A stretch of DNA of 64,000 nucleotides from Drosophila persimilis. Its lineage: Eukaryota > Arthropoda > Insecta > Diptera > Drosophilidae. The notes under the pieces are model-generated. The model was given only the letters and a program-made list of their open reading frames with translations, was not told the DNA's origin and did not search any database. The stretch is from assembly GCF_003286085.1 (NCBI RefSeq), contig NW_020825361.1, forward strand, positions 186,001-250,000, given 5' to 3'. Shown here in pieces: positions 39,091-54,499 of the stretch. The stretch's first letter is position 1, and each line of letters starts with the position of its first letter. The position numbers and the translations under genes were made by a program.

Positions 39091-39360
39091 ATACCCTAGG
39101 GAAAGGATATTATAGAATTGAGAACATTTTTGTCATCCCAGGCAAACAAAATTTAGTCTCTGTTTTAAAGCTATTTCGCTTATCGTCTTCTTACAGAGAC
39201 CACTGCTCATTCCACGCACAATGTTTCTGGGCATACCCTGGGGAAAAGGATATTATAGAATTGAGAATATGTTTGTCATCTCAGACTCCACTTAATGCAA
39301 AAACAATTTAGTCTCGGTTTAAACCTATTTCAACGATATTTTTCAGCTCATGCTCTTCCT
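39091..39360. repeat. Tandem duplication with 142-bp period
   Basis: ATACCCTAGGGAAAGGATAT at 39091 and ATACCCTGGGGAAAAGGATA at 39233 begin two copies that share TATTATAGAATTGAGAA, TTGTCATC, and AATTTAGTCTC blocks. Divergence is moderate. Noncoding. Confidence 0.75.
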
Positions 39361-39529
39361 AGAGAGACCAAGAATAGGTATAAGGAGAAATATATTTACA
39401 ATATAATGGTCATATGCATCAATTTGTCTAAAACCTATCAACGAAATAGGGTATACAAAGGCATATACACGCATCATGTCTTCAACTTTAACTATTTTGT
39501 TTAAGCCTTGTTTAGGCGAAATAAAATAA

Positions 39530-40505
39530 CAGCAAGGTCTAAAAACTAGCCAATCTTGAAGAAAATGTATTCATCAATGGCCTAAAATTATGTGGGCAGA
39601 CCTAGGGATTTCAGTTAACCAGAATTATTTAACGGAATCTCTAAACTGAGCAATATGAACGACTATCCTCTTTCGTTTTTTTGTTTGACCAATTTCGCTA
39701 AAACCTTTTTTTAGACAAGATTCAATAAAATCAAGTATTAAAAATAAGCCAGTTAAGTACAAAATTGATTCATAAATCGTATAAAATTATGTGGGCATGG
39801 CTAATTGATTTATCTAGCTAATAATATCGACGGAATATCAAAATTGAACAATAGGAACAACTATTCCCTTTCGTTTTTGTTTTGTTTCCCCATATTTGCT
39901 AAAACTTTTTTGTGGGCTAAATCCAACTAAAGCAAGTATTTACAATAAACCAGTCAATTAGTAAATAGCTCCATTAATTGGATAAAACTATGTGCGCATG
40001 GCTAAATGATCTATCTAGCTTATAATATTTGACCGAATACCAAAATTAAACAAAATGGTTTTCAATCCTTGACGGAGAACGTTTAACCTATTATAAGCCA
40101 AGGGCGTATTTCAATTTTCCACCGACTATAATGAAAATTGACTAATTTTAGCGCAGTTCAGATGAAAGATATCGAGGTGTATTTTTAAGTTGAGAGGATG
40201 GCATGGATCTACAAGAAGAATTTACAATCGTTAATATTCCGCCATTTACCTCCAGTAGTTGAACAATTTAAATATAGGGGGCCTAAGTGGGCTAAGTTCG
40301 GTTTTTCATCATACCAGACGCTGTATTGTAGTTGAGGAACCAAAATTGAGGCAAAAACAATCAAAGTCAAGTATTTAATAAGTCAGTCAAGTAGAAAATA
40401 GGTTAATTAATTGGATACAATTATTTGGGCAGGGCTGAGGGTTATATCTAGCTAGTAATATTCCACGGAATGTCAAAATCGAGGAATATGTATAAAGAAC
40501 TTGAG
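39530..40505. repeat. Diverged tandem repeats, about 200-bp unit, with a composite 520-bp block
   Basis: The phrase AATTATGTGGGCAGGGCT and its flanks recur with TGTGGGC-type cores at 39591, 39790, 39991 and 40424. The intervals are 199 and 201 bp, then 433 bp. The last interval holds an extra segment (TGACGGAGAACG to AACCAAAATTGAGGC). The whole 39.97-40.50 kb block recurs in the same order at 61.53-62.06 kb. It is satellite-like and AT-rich, with no open frame. It ends where the Trf4-1 promoter begins. Confidence 0.8.
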
Positions 40506-40520
40506 TTCGTCAGTACATTT

Positions 40521-40610
40521 ACGGTATATTTTTAAAATGAGACGGTATATTTTGGTATATTTCTGAGGGTCAGAAGGTATATTTTAACAATTAATCCGCG
40601 GCCACACTGC
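40521..40610 (+). promoter_or_regulatory. Trf4-1: Trf4-1 promoter: three motif 6 copies plus motif 1
   Basis: GGTATATTT occurs at 40523, near 40545, near 40554 and again near 40576, followed by GCGGCCACACTGC at 40598-40610, a one-base variant of the M1BP consensus YGGTCACACTR. This is the standard fly housekeeping architecture, TATA-less and broad. Transcription probably starts within about 30 nt of motif 1. Confidence 0.75.
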
Positions 40611-40992
40611 TGCCGTCGCGTGTTCGTATTTGCTGTGGTTTTTTTATTGTAATGCGAAAGGAAAACCATGGAAAACGTTTAAAACACGCATGAAAAACTA
40701 ATAAAAGTTTTGAAAATTCAACAGTGACGTTGGCAGCTGTAACAGTCTACTGACTGAAACGAGCAAACGTTTCTCGAAAAAACTCACTGTGCGTGTGAGT
40801 GCGTGCGTGCGCTCTTGTGTGTGTGATCGTGTGTGTGTTTGTGTGTACCTCGGAGTGCGGTGTGTGCATAAAAAGGCATAGCAACCCACTGCCCCCGGGT
40901 CGGTCAAGCGGGGAGGCACACAGTCGTCGTCGTCTTCGGTTCGATTCGATTCGATTCGCAGAAGCAACGAAAGTGAGCGAGAACCAGAAATT
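40611..40992 (+). other. Trf4-1: Probable noncoding first exon of Trf4-1
   Basis: It runs from motif 1 to a strong donor, ATT|GTGAGTGC, at 40993. The matching acceptor would be CTTCACTGCAG at 43156, giving a 2.16-kb first intron and placing the ATG 338 nt into exon 2. No coding frame is supported. Exact ends are inferred. Confidence 0.5.
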
Positions 40993-43387
40993 GTGAGTGC
41001 GCTTATAAGGATATATAGCGAAAACTGAACAGCAGATTGATAAAAACGCAGCCAGTGACTGAGACATTGCTAGCCGATAGAGAAAGGAAATAGCGAGAGG
41101 CCGTATTAGTAGTAGAATTAGCAGTGGCAGCAGCTACAACTGTAATTTTCCCTTCATTTTTGAGGCGGACTGTGATTCTATTTCTCATTAAATGTGGAGA
41201 AAAAAATTGCATTTGAAAACTTCGTTTTTGACGAACATGTGTATGCATACTCGAGTGCGTGTACATATGTGTGTGTGTGTGTGTATGTGCTAAACTTGAA
41301 ATCCAACGCAATCGCAGCGAAAGAGAAAGAGAGAACAGAATAGAACCCGTCAAGGTAAAGCAGAAAAAAATGTGTGTGAAAAATTCCAACGGAATTACGC
41401 GAGAGGGAGCGCTGGGCAGACGTGTATTCAGCTTTTTATGCGTTTTTTGCTTCTACTCTTGTGTGATTTCCGTGTTTGGGTGTTTGAAATAATAAAATAA
41501 AATGTATTCTAATTGGTTTTTCTTGATTTGTGCTAAAAATACAATTGCATAAATTAAATGTTTACATTGGACCGCCTAGCTGTAGTTGGCAGTGCTAGTG
41601 CTGTATAACAAAAAGTCAAATTCAGTGGCAGCGCCACCTACCACCTACACATCGATAAGAGAGCATGTGGCCATCACACGAGCATTTGGCTGCAATAATT
41701 TAAATGTTAAATAATTTGAACTACAACTCGGGGGAGGGGCGGAATGCTGCTGCATAAAATTTACGCCCGCATTTCCCGGGGCGCAAAAGCATGCATCCAT
41801 CTCGCTCTATCCATGCTATGCTGTTGCCGCTGCTGCTTCTGGTGTGTGTTATCTCGCTTCAACAACTTAGTCAACACTGGATCTGACCAGCAGCAAGAAA
41901 GTGTTAATTTGTCAGAATTGTGTGTGTATGTGTGTTGGCCTGAACTGGTCGTTTACGGTGCATCCACGATTTAAAAAATCAAAGTTTTACCATAAATGAA
42001 AATTTGTTGCGCACATGGATTCCCAGTGAAAATTAACGCAAGACATGTTTTAAAATGTGTGTGTTTTGATGTGTGGCTTTTGTGTCTACCGTTCATAGGC
42101 TTTAACATAATTAGCGGGGCTTTTTTCCATTTGTATTTTTTGCATAATCGAAGCCGCTTTTCTCTACATATGCATATGTGTGGTGGCATGCGCTTCCCCC
42201 CTCTATCGGGAGAGAACCACCTTTTAGCAGTCATACAACGGCCACCTGTACGCCCTTGCACGAGAAAACACCAATACACACATTCATACAGTAGTTGTGC
42301 TTTTTGTGTGTGGGGTGTGTGTGTGTCTGTGTGTACATCCATCGATATAATAGTTTTTTTTTTTTTTTTTTCTTGAGAGTCTCGTGAGCAATTGCTCTAT
42401 GACTGGCTTTACCCAAATTGTTATCGCTCTAGCGACTTATTGTATTATTTGAGTGCTGCTGCTGTTGATGGCCCATTTTGTAGTATTTTTTTTTTGTCTG
42501 TTTTTCCTATGTCCATGCGAGTAGAGTGTGTTTGTGTGTGTGTGGGCTTGGACATTCGGAGAGGGAGAGAGAAAGAGAGATGGTCTGTAGGTTTTTGCGC
42601 TCTGAAAAACAATTTTTTCGCCTGGCGCCTGGTGATGAACGCTTCAGCTGCATTTCGCTGCAGCAACCAGTGATGACGCCGAATAGAGAGGACGGGGGTG
42701 GGTGCCGCCGCGCCGTTTTCTATTTGTAGAAAAGAGTGCATCATTCGAAGAAATGCCTGTGGCCATTAGCGCTTTCCATTTGTCTGTCTGGCAGGCAGGC
42801 GCATGCAATCATCATGGTTTTGGAAAAGCTGTTGTCCACTCAGTGCACACAACAATGGATTTGCAATTGTAAAAATACAACAACCGTTTCAGAACTGTCA
42901 CTTTGGCGGTAGAATTAACAGTAGTTGCTCATCTCTATCAGCTGTCGCAAAAAACACACACACAACACGGCACCCACACACTCTGCAAACAAGAACCCGA
43001 AGCACAGTTATGCGCATAACAGGTGGCAACGCTCCAGTGGCTGTCCTGTGACCTTTTTTGCAACCAGGAAACGGGAAAACATTTGGCGGAAATTTGTAGA
43101 GTAACAAAAAATCTCATATACCTTCTGTTTCTTTTTTTTTCTTTTCTTCACTGCAGCTAATTGCCGGGAGCGTGATTTCCAGAAGTTTCCAAATGGAAAA
43201 CTGATTTTCTCCAGATCCGCCTTCAGACGAAAAGGACCATCCGCAGAGTCGGACAGGAAGGAAGGACGGAAGGAAGAGAGCAAAAATTCTCATATTGCTG
43301 AAAAAAAAACACTCTATTTTTGTGCACTAGGATTTTGCGCTATCCCATTCCATCCCAGATATCAGCTCGGTAGGTCCTTCAGTAAAA

Positions 43388-43418
<31 letters not shown>

Positions 43419-43493
43419 GCGAGCGGTCGCTCCCCTCGGTTTCCACCAAAAACAAAATCCCAGCCAACAACAATCGTGTGCATCTGAATTTGA

Positions 43494-47404
<3,911 letters not shown>

Positions 47405-47768
47405 GCCGAAATGTAGGGAGGCAGCCCCCACCCTCACACACCACAGGCACACACACACACACACATACACACATGGACACCCATACGACAGAGACAGATA
47501 CTGACAGCAGCAGGACAGACCGCAAAGCAAAGCAAAGCAAAGCACAGCACAGCAGAGAGAGAGACAGAAATAGAATAGTAAGCAATGAGAGAACGATAGA
47601 ACGATAGATAGTTTTAGAGAAGGATAGAAGAGAGAGAGAGAGAGAGAGTTAGCGTTAAAATATTTATTGAGTGTATTCAATATTCGTCGTATATTCCTCC
47701 TTTCTCACGCGTACTCGTACTTCAAATGTTCTGCATTTTTCGAATTAAAAAATAATAATATATGCATA

Positions 47769-47800
<32 letters not shown>

Positions 47801-49450
47801 CACTCTCAAGGCAAGGAAAAAAGTCTGTCAAATCCATAGAACCGATGTCCCTCTCCGCCTCCTGCACTCTCCTAAAAGTGTATATCCTTACTGCTGTCTC
47901 GCTTGTGGGTCTTCTCCTCCTAAAAACTAGAACTAGACTTAAGGAAAAACAACAAAACAAAAGAAAAACCCAACAACTTTTGCCTACTCATTGCGCTAAA
48001 TGTATTTCATTTTGTTTCTAAAATATTATGAAAGCTGAAAGGCAACAAAAAAAACCCCCCCCCACACATCAACAACAAAACCAATTTATATATAAAGAGA
48101 TGGAGATATGTGTTAAGAGTGCAGAGGATACATGCCGTAGATGTAGAATGCTAAGATAAAGGAAAAAGCGAAACTGAATTATGAAATTAGCCTGTATATC
48201 CATCAATGTGAATATATATATACATCTTGTATCTATATATAGTAATATATCTTATATATAAAGCAAACTTTAGGCCGTTTTCATTAATTAATTTTTTTTT
48301 ACATATATAATATAAATATATTTACATTATAGACACATATGAATAATATAGATTATAAATGTCTAGAATTCCCTTCTCTTTCCCCCTCCTACACACACAC
48401 ACGCACACACCCAAACACACACTCTCCCAAGTGCATACAATTTTTAAATGATATTCTATATCTTTTGTAAGCCTGAGAATGCTCTGCAGCCAGATAAGAT
48501 CTAACCCAAAAACAAAGCCCTCCCCCCACCCATCCTCCGCTTGCCGGATATCATGCTAATTATTATTAAGTGCAAACCTGTACAAATGAAAGCAAAAACA
48601 ACTAATGACTCGTCGAGTGTCGGGTGTAAAAAGAAACTGTCTAAAGCTAAACCTAAACCTTAAACCTTAAGGCTAATTCGTAAATATAAAATCTGTACCC
48701 CCCTCCCCCACCCACAACTCTTAGATTACTGTATTACTTCAAAACTTGTTTTTTGATGATTTCAATCGAAGGCTTACCTTTAACTACACACAACACAACT
48801 TGTAAATGTTTTTATGATTATTATTATTATTATGCTAATGCTGATTGCTAGTTTTTATAATTATTATGGTATGTTCTAAGGATATTAAGCATATTTGTAG
48901 CCTGTACGAACACACATTGCCCCTCGCCCTAAACACTCGAAGAAACAAATGCATGTGTGTTTTAAAACAAAACTAACAACAAAACAAAAAAAAAAACAAA
49001 AAACTCGAACAAAAAAGAAAACCCAAAAAACGACAAAAAAAAAAGAACAAACAAAACCCACAAAAGAAACGAAAAAATTTGTGTATAATTATTTATTATA
49101 TTTATTATTGCAAATGTGCATTACGCATAGAGATTCCTGCCATTTGTTATATTGTAAATTGAACGTTTTTTTTTTTTTTAAATCTTATATTTAGTTCTTG
49201 CTCTTCCCCCACCTCCGCCACTGGCTTGGGCTTAAACGTCCCCGATCATCCCCTCTCTATACGCACTGCCATTTTGAGAAAGGTTTTTAAAACTAAAGCG
49301 AAGAGTAACGAGTGAAGAGATGAACATTTAGAGACTTTGTACATGTATAACATTTTTGGCTGTTCTTCTTTCCATCTGTAAGAGAAAAACTACAAAAAAA
49401 AAAAAAACAATATCTAAAACTGTACCCGATATGTAAAAATCTACGAGAAA
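47405..49450 (+). other. Trf4-1: Trf4-1 3' untranslated region
   Basis: About 2 kb of A/C-rich sequence follows the stop, including CA runs, a GA run at 47627-47648, TA microsatellites, and repeated (C)AAAA tracts near 48.0 and 49.0 kb. The skew matches sense-strand 3'UTR in this genome. I found no canonical AATAAA, so the exact end is uncertain; the sequence character changes just before the inverted repeat at 49497. Confidence 0.55.
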
Positions 49451-49496
49451 AGCGCAGAATATCGTACGTTACGCGAATGAGAATTTAAATGTTTCT

Positions 49497-49984
49497 TCGC
49501 GCGCGATTACCTATTAATTGGAAAACGTTGCGGTACCCCTTGCGGTAAATTATCTTCTCGGAGATGAAATTGAAATTAGAATTATAAGAAAAGGATCAGT
49601 GGTATATCAAGAAAAGCATGAAAATGTGGTACTTCCCCAGCATTATAGGACTAATGAGTCTATTGGTTACGTCATGAGCTTAGTTAAGAAACTTGATTTG
49701 GTTCATCTTTCGAAAACTGGAATGAGGATTGTGCGTCCAGCTTTTAGTAGACTGGAGAAACAGGTTAAAGATGTTAAGACGTTGAGACTATTTGAAAGTT
49801 TTGTGCTTAAACTAAGCTGTGTGATTAATGTCTTTGAAGTTGAATCTGATCATTTCTTTGCACATCGCAATCGATGATATACCACTGATCCTTTTCTTAT
49901 AATTCTAATTTCAATTTCATCTCCGAGAAGATAGTTTACCGCAAGGGGAGTTCCGTTTTCCAAATAATAGGTCAGCGTGCGCGA
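49497..49984. repeat. Inverted repeat with 113/110-nt arms and a 265-nt loop (possible hairpin-RNA locus)
   Basis: The left arm 49497-49609 and right arm 49875-49984 are reverse complements with about eight mismatches and one 3-nt indel. The innermost about 70 nt are nearly perfect. A transcript from either strand would fold into a long hairpin. The left arm and loop together carry an open frame on the plus strand (49518-49877). No target-site duplication is obvious at the flanks. Alternatives are a foldback transposon or an MITE with long terminal repeats. Confidence 0.85.
49518..49877 (+). pseudogene. ORF of 119 codons spanning the left arm and loop, no ATG; probable gene fragment
   Basis: The frame starts at a TTG directly after an in-frame TAA and has no ATG until about codon 54. 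It reads as a plausible protein (LLGDEIEIRIIRKGSVVYQEKHENV, then a helical Lys/Leu/Val-rich part ending FFAHRNR), unlike the low-complexity frames around it. It stops at a TGA formed where the right arm begins. The right arm, read on the minus strand, repeats the first 30 residues with an in-frame codon loss. I do not recognise the family. The most economical reading is a fragment of a gene elsewhere, captured and partly duplicated in inverted orientation. Confidence 0.45.
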
Positions 49985-51360
49985 TGGTTATCGATGTTGT
50001 GTTGACTGTTGTCCAGTGTTGGCTAATGTCGCAAATAACCGTCGCCTCGCCTCGCCTCTCCTCTCCATACCCAGAACACGCTGACGATCTCTAATGAGCT
50101 TGCGCAGCTTGCTGACAGACAGTCTTAGAGAGAGAGAGAGAAAGAGAGAGATTGAGCTTTGAAGCCCACCTACACATACACACACGCCTACTGCTGCACT
50201 CGCCCATACACACATAGACGGACAGAGAGACTGACAGGACAGGACAGGCAGACATAAAAGAAAATGTAACGGTAAAACGGCTGAGGCAGGAGAACAAGAA
50301 AGAAAGTACGAACGAACGATAGATAATGAGTGAGCGAGTGAGAGGGAGGGAGCTAAGTAAATGTTTAAGAATTATTAAATTTATGCACTGGTCTGTTGAA
50401 TATTTATATGTATGTATGTAGTTACTACTATTAACTAAAGATAAATATGCAATATTCATGACTTGTGAATTTATATATGTATGAATATGTAAATGTATAT
50501 GTATGTGTGTGTGTAAAGCAAGTTGGGCAAAATGTCTAGAATATGGAGTAATTCTAAGGATTCTTAAACGGATAGCTACTTAGAATATGCACCACAGAAT
50601 ACACCACATACATGCATATGCGAGACTACACACACACACACCCACACACAGATAACATGCCTAATAGTGCATCAATATTAATGTTGAGGTTATGTCGTAG
50701 ATTTTCCAATATCCGAATCGCTGTTTCAACCCTAGACACGTAAGCTCTTTATCTAACCAAACACTTACACACACGCACACTCGAAAGCGTAACTCATTTC
50801 TCTAGTCTCTCAATTGAATTCCATTCCAGACTCTGGGTTTAGCGCTTGGTTTCCACCTCTCTCTTCTCTCTTTATTCTCCTTTCCAAACATAATGCATAC
50901 ACACACATATGCATCCTCAGTAAGAGAACACGTGTGCCGTTGTTGTTGAACAAACAAAAAATGAACTCTTGAACATTTTTTTCGTTGTGGCGATACTAGG
51001 ATATACATAACGTACGTACGTATAACTAAATATAATGTTAAGAAATGATTTCAAAATTGAAACCTACATATATGTGTATGTTATGTGTATGTATACAACA
51101 TATTCAGTAGAAAATTGAATAGATCTTAAGTCGAAAATCGTAATGTTTAGTATGCATAAATAACGTAACTGATTGTATAATTAGTGGAACAGAAAACGAC
51201 AAAAAAGAAACAAGAGAAACACAAACAGAAACAGAAACGGATGCGGAATGATCAGAAAACAATGAGAAAATGATAATGAGAGCGATAGTCGATACAATTA
51301 CGATTACGATTACGATTACGATTACGATAAATGATAAAAAGCGGATAATAAAAAGCCGGC
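49985..51360. other. Intergenic region between the inverted repeat and the lectin gene
   Basis: It contains a DRE-like TATCGATG at 49988, a GA run at 50127-50152, scattered CA runs and a GATTAC hexamer repeat (51297-51327). No coding exon is supported. The right-hand part may be the lectin 3' flank. Confidence 0.45.
51297..51327. repeat. (GATTAC)n hexanucleotide repeat, 5 units
   Basis: Five head-to-tail copies of ATTACG/GATTAC just downstream of the lectin stop codon; GTAATC on the transcript strand. Confidence 0.9.
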
Positions 51361-51399
51361 TAAAACTATGTGATGCCTCGAATACTTTCTTGAATATTT

Positions 51400-52047
51400 C
51401 TACCATTTGATGTAGGTAAATTTGAAGGTCTTCGGCTCGCTGGATTCGCAGACGTACAGCATCTGGATCTTGCAGTTGGCGTCGTTGATCATCTCGCGGG
51501 TGGCGAACATGTGGACGCAATTCTCGTTGCCTCCGTAGTTGTCCGGCATTTGCTTGGGCCCGTTCCAGGGGGCATAGGTCATGGGCCGGCCATTGGACAG
51601 CCAGTAGAAGGCACCCTCAGTGCCCAGATCGTTGCCCGATATCCAAAAGTAATCGTTGTTCTTGAACCCCTTGGCCTTCATATACTTGATCAACGACTCC
51701 ATCTCCGGCTTATCCTCGATGGACGCCAAATGGGCGTTCATCATGCGACAGGCCCCTGCCGCCTGAAACCAATTGACCTTGTTCATCGGCTCGATATAGT
51801 AGTAGTTGTCCGCAATCCGTACAAACGGCGTGGTATCGATCTCCGAGGGAATGCCTACGAATACGTTGAATGGTTGGGGATGGATACTTTAGGATCTTCT
51901 TCCCTGCCACCGCTTACCATTGTACACCTCCGTGCGGTAGTTGGTGAAGATATTCACGTCGGGCAGGTAGGCCCAGGCCAGGCTCCAGCCGCCTGCCAGG
52001 AGCAGCATCACCACACCACCACAGGGATTCCATTGAGAACGAGGCAT
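51400..52047 (-). CDS. Secreted C-type lectin-domain protein, 194 aa, two exons
   Basis: Exons 51918-52047 and 51400-51854 on the minus strand, joined in phase 1 by a 63-nt GT-AG intron. Residues 1 to about 26 are a signal peptide (hydrophobic GGVVMLLLAGGWSLAWA). Residues about 60-185 form one C-type lectin fold: YYIEP start, WFQAAGACRMMNAHLASIE, YFWISGNDLGTEGAFYWLSNG, and CVHM...INDANCKIQMLYVCE. The usual sugar-specificity triplet (EPN or QPD) is MPD here and the WND motif is IND, so calcium-dependent sugar binding is uncertain. In flies a CTLD protein lies near spirit; I recall it as CG12111 but am not certain. It shares strand with the protease upstream, with its own TATA box. Confidence 0.9.
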
Positions 52048-52100
52048 CTTTAGCTGGCTATGTTCGAGGCACGAATACTTGCTGACCAACGCTCTAGGGG

Positions 52101-52107
52101 CTTTATA
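52101..52107 (-). promoter_or_regulatory. TATA box of the lectin gene
   Basis: TATAAAG on the minus strand, 54 nt upstream of the ATG at 52047, predicting a start near 52072 and a 5'UTR of about 25 nt. Confidence 0.6.
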
Positions 52108-52359
52108 AGGTATACCAATCCGATCAATGGGCCAACGCAACTGTTTTGCCGAAAGCCGTTAAAACAGCTGGAAATACATCCGGGAAAACAGATCGAACAG
52201 AACAGAAACGGTAGACCGATCGACCGAAAGGCCCTTATCAGCAGACGCCGGCACACAGGCTTTCGACGGCGCGGCGGCTTGTACCTGCCACAAAACGTCA
52301 AAGACGTTAGATCAATTGAGTTCTGCTTCGAGAGTGCTAGCTGCTATATAAATATTTCG

Positions 52360-52365
52360 TTTATT
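52360..52365 (-). terminator. spirit: Polyadenylation signal of the clip protease gene
   Basis: AATAAA on the minus strand, 42 nt past the stop codon at 52407. The roughly 250 bp between here and the lectin TATA box is the whole intergenic gap. Confidence 0.7.
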
Positions 52366-52406
52366 TGTTTAAATTATGAAATAATAGATAAATAATTGAT
52401 TCCTTT

Positions 52407-53860
52407 TCAGATTGGTCCTCTCAGATCGAATTCGGGAGCAGGCGGGAGTGGGATCTGCTCCTGGTAGCCACCGGGCCAGACAATCGCCTCGATCCAGGAT
52501 ACATAGCTGGAGACGCGGGTGTACACCGAGGGCGGGCCACTGGCACAGCCCTGGCCGAGCGATGTGATGCCCACCACATAGCCGAGGGGTCCGTTCTGCA
52601 TGATCAGCGGGCCACCGGAGTCGCCTTGGCACGTATCCCGCTGGCGTGTGGCATCGCCAGCGCACAGCTGCGTGGCCACCACGCCCAGCGAGAGGGTCTC
52701 GGGTGGATAGTGGATCTGGCACTGCTCGTTGCCCACCCACTGGAGGGGCACCTTCAGCAGCTGGGACGAGGAGAGGCCAGCAAAACGCGTCTGGCCATAG
52801 CCAATGGCCATCAGCTCAGAGTCGGCCAGCTCCTGCTGGTCCCACAGACAGGTGGGACGCAGGGAAGGCGCCCGCAACTCTGCATTCAGCTCCAGCTCCA
52901 GCAGAGCAATGTCATTGTAGGCCGTACTGGCGTTGTACTCCGGATGAATGATAGCGCGCTTGATGTTGAAATCCTCGCCTGTGGCCAGGGTTAGATTATC
53001 GCCACCCAAACGCACCTGACTGGGCAGCGCTCTGCGGAAGGTAGACGAAAACAATAAGGATTATATTTCGGAGATCTTGCCTGGATGCCTGTAGGATCTT
53101 ACCCGCCAAAGTCAATGCAATGGGCCGCCGTGAGTACAAATGTGGGTGAGATCAGGGCTCCGCCGCAGCGATAGTAGATCCGCTCATCGAAATTGGAACG
53201 CCAGCCGAGTGCCGCCATGAAGGGGTACTCCCGGTAGGCCGTCGGTTTACCCCCCACCACCGACACCACGAAGGTGATGTCGCGCTCGTTCAGCTGCTTC
53301 ACATTATTGTAGTCATAGCACGCTGTCACAGATAGAAAGAGAGAGTGAAGGGGGAAACCCGAAACCCAAGGGTTAGTCATGGCTTAGAGATGAGAGGAGT
53401 AGGGGATTTCGTACTCACCCAGCACGCTAGGGCGCTTCTTGAGTGACGGCAACGGGGGAAGTGTGGGTCGCTCTGTTGTTGTTGTGCTCGTGACGGAGAT
53501 CAGTGGCTGTTTATCCGGCTCACAGCAAATGTAGTGATCGAATTTAACAAAATAGCAGGTCTTGGGAGATTCCCGCTTTTCGAGCCAACGCCGCAGGGCC
53601 GGGGGACAGTCCTGCATTAGCTTGCAGGTGCCAGCCATTTGCTTGGCATCGTCCAGGAAGCAGTCGTCAAAGGACTCCTTGGGAAAGATGATCCCACGCT
53701 GCGACAGCGGACTGATGGCAGGTGTGGGCGTGTCCGCTAGAATCAAAGTACATACAAAATTATCCCCACAGATCCAGCTCTCTGCAGATTTCTTTTCTCT
53801 ATTACCTGCCGCAAATGGGAGCAGCAGCAGCGGCAGTAGCAGCATTGGATACAGGCTCAT
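52407..53860 (-). CDS. spirit: Clip-domain serine protease, spirit-like, 405 aa, four exons
   Basis: Exons 53806-53860, 53419-53736, 53103-53322 and 52407-53031 (minus strand), all GT-AG and in frame. Residues 1-18 form a signal peptide. A clip domain (about 40-95) has six cysteines (DDC, GTC, QDC, KTC, ICC). A Thr/Pro linker follows, then a trypsin domain from about 148: VVGGKPT, His in TAAHC, Asp in NDIALLEL, Ser in GDSGGP. All three catalytic residues are present, and Asp at the base of the S1 pocket (DTCQGDS) predicts Arg/Lys cleavage. In D. melanogaster spirit acts in the extracellular cascade that activates Spatzle and Toll. The zymogen site is odd: FVVS precedes VVGG, with no Arg/Lys. 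The first intron (69 nt) is stop-free and a multiple of three, so retention would insert 23 residues. The name rests on recalled similarity and X-linkage. Confidence 0.85.
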
Positions 53861-53869
53861 GATGGGGTA

Positions 53870-54480
53870 TCTTCCTTTCGTGCTCGCAGCCAGACGTGTA
53901 CTGCACTTTGGGGGATCTGATCGGATCGGAACGGATATCTATTCGAGTGACGGCAGCCGCAAACCTGCCGGACAACTTCCTCCACTTACTCTCCAGGCAC
54001 GCGCGCTGAATCGCCACTTGAAATGGTTGGCGCGTATTTAAAAATTGTTGCTGCAATTCCTGTATCATTATTATCGCTAAATGAGCTTGACTTTGTGACA
54101 CACCATCTGGGGGCTTTCGGATCGGTTTCGCTTTTGGGTGATAATGAACGGCGGCAACGCGCTGCGACCGGTTCCCATTGTTGGCGCATTGAACCTGGGT
54201 CATATTTAATACGAATTGCTTTGGGTTTGTTCTTATTTTGATCAAAACCGGCTGCGATAATCACTCAATGGAAGGCCTTGTCAGCGCCGCACAACCGCGT
54301 CGACCACCCCCTTGTGGTATTTCATTCCCTTGCACCGAAAGGTTATACTAATTATTGGCTAATTTCAAAATATCGCTATTCACCACAGCAGTGTTTTTCT
54401 AAGATGCGCCTATGGTCATACTGCCAACCATGTCTAGCTCACACACCTTGGTAATTATATGCTTTTCATAGTATTTTCTA
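53870..54480. other. Upstream region of the clip protease
   Basis: No coding exon is convincing. Overlapping open frames of 70-160 codons on both strands lack conserved character. No TATA box for the protease was found. Confidence 0.4.
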
Positions 54481-54499
54481 TTATTTTCCAGACCATTTA

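Noticed and set aside
42351-42372. Poly-T run as a possible RNA polymerase III terminator
   Set aside because: No A/B box, tRNA or snRNA-like sequence upstream. Poly-T runs are common in this intron.
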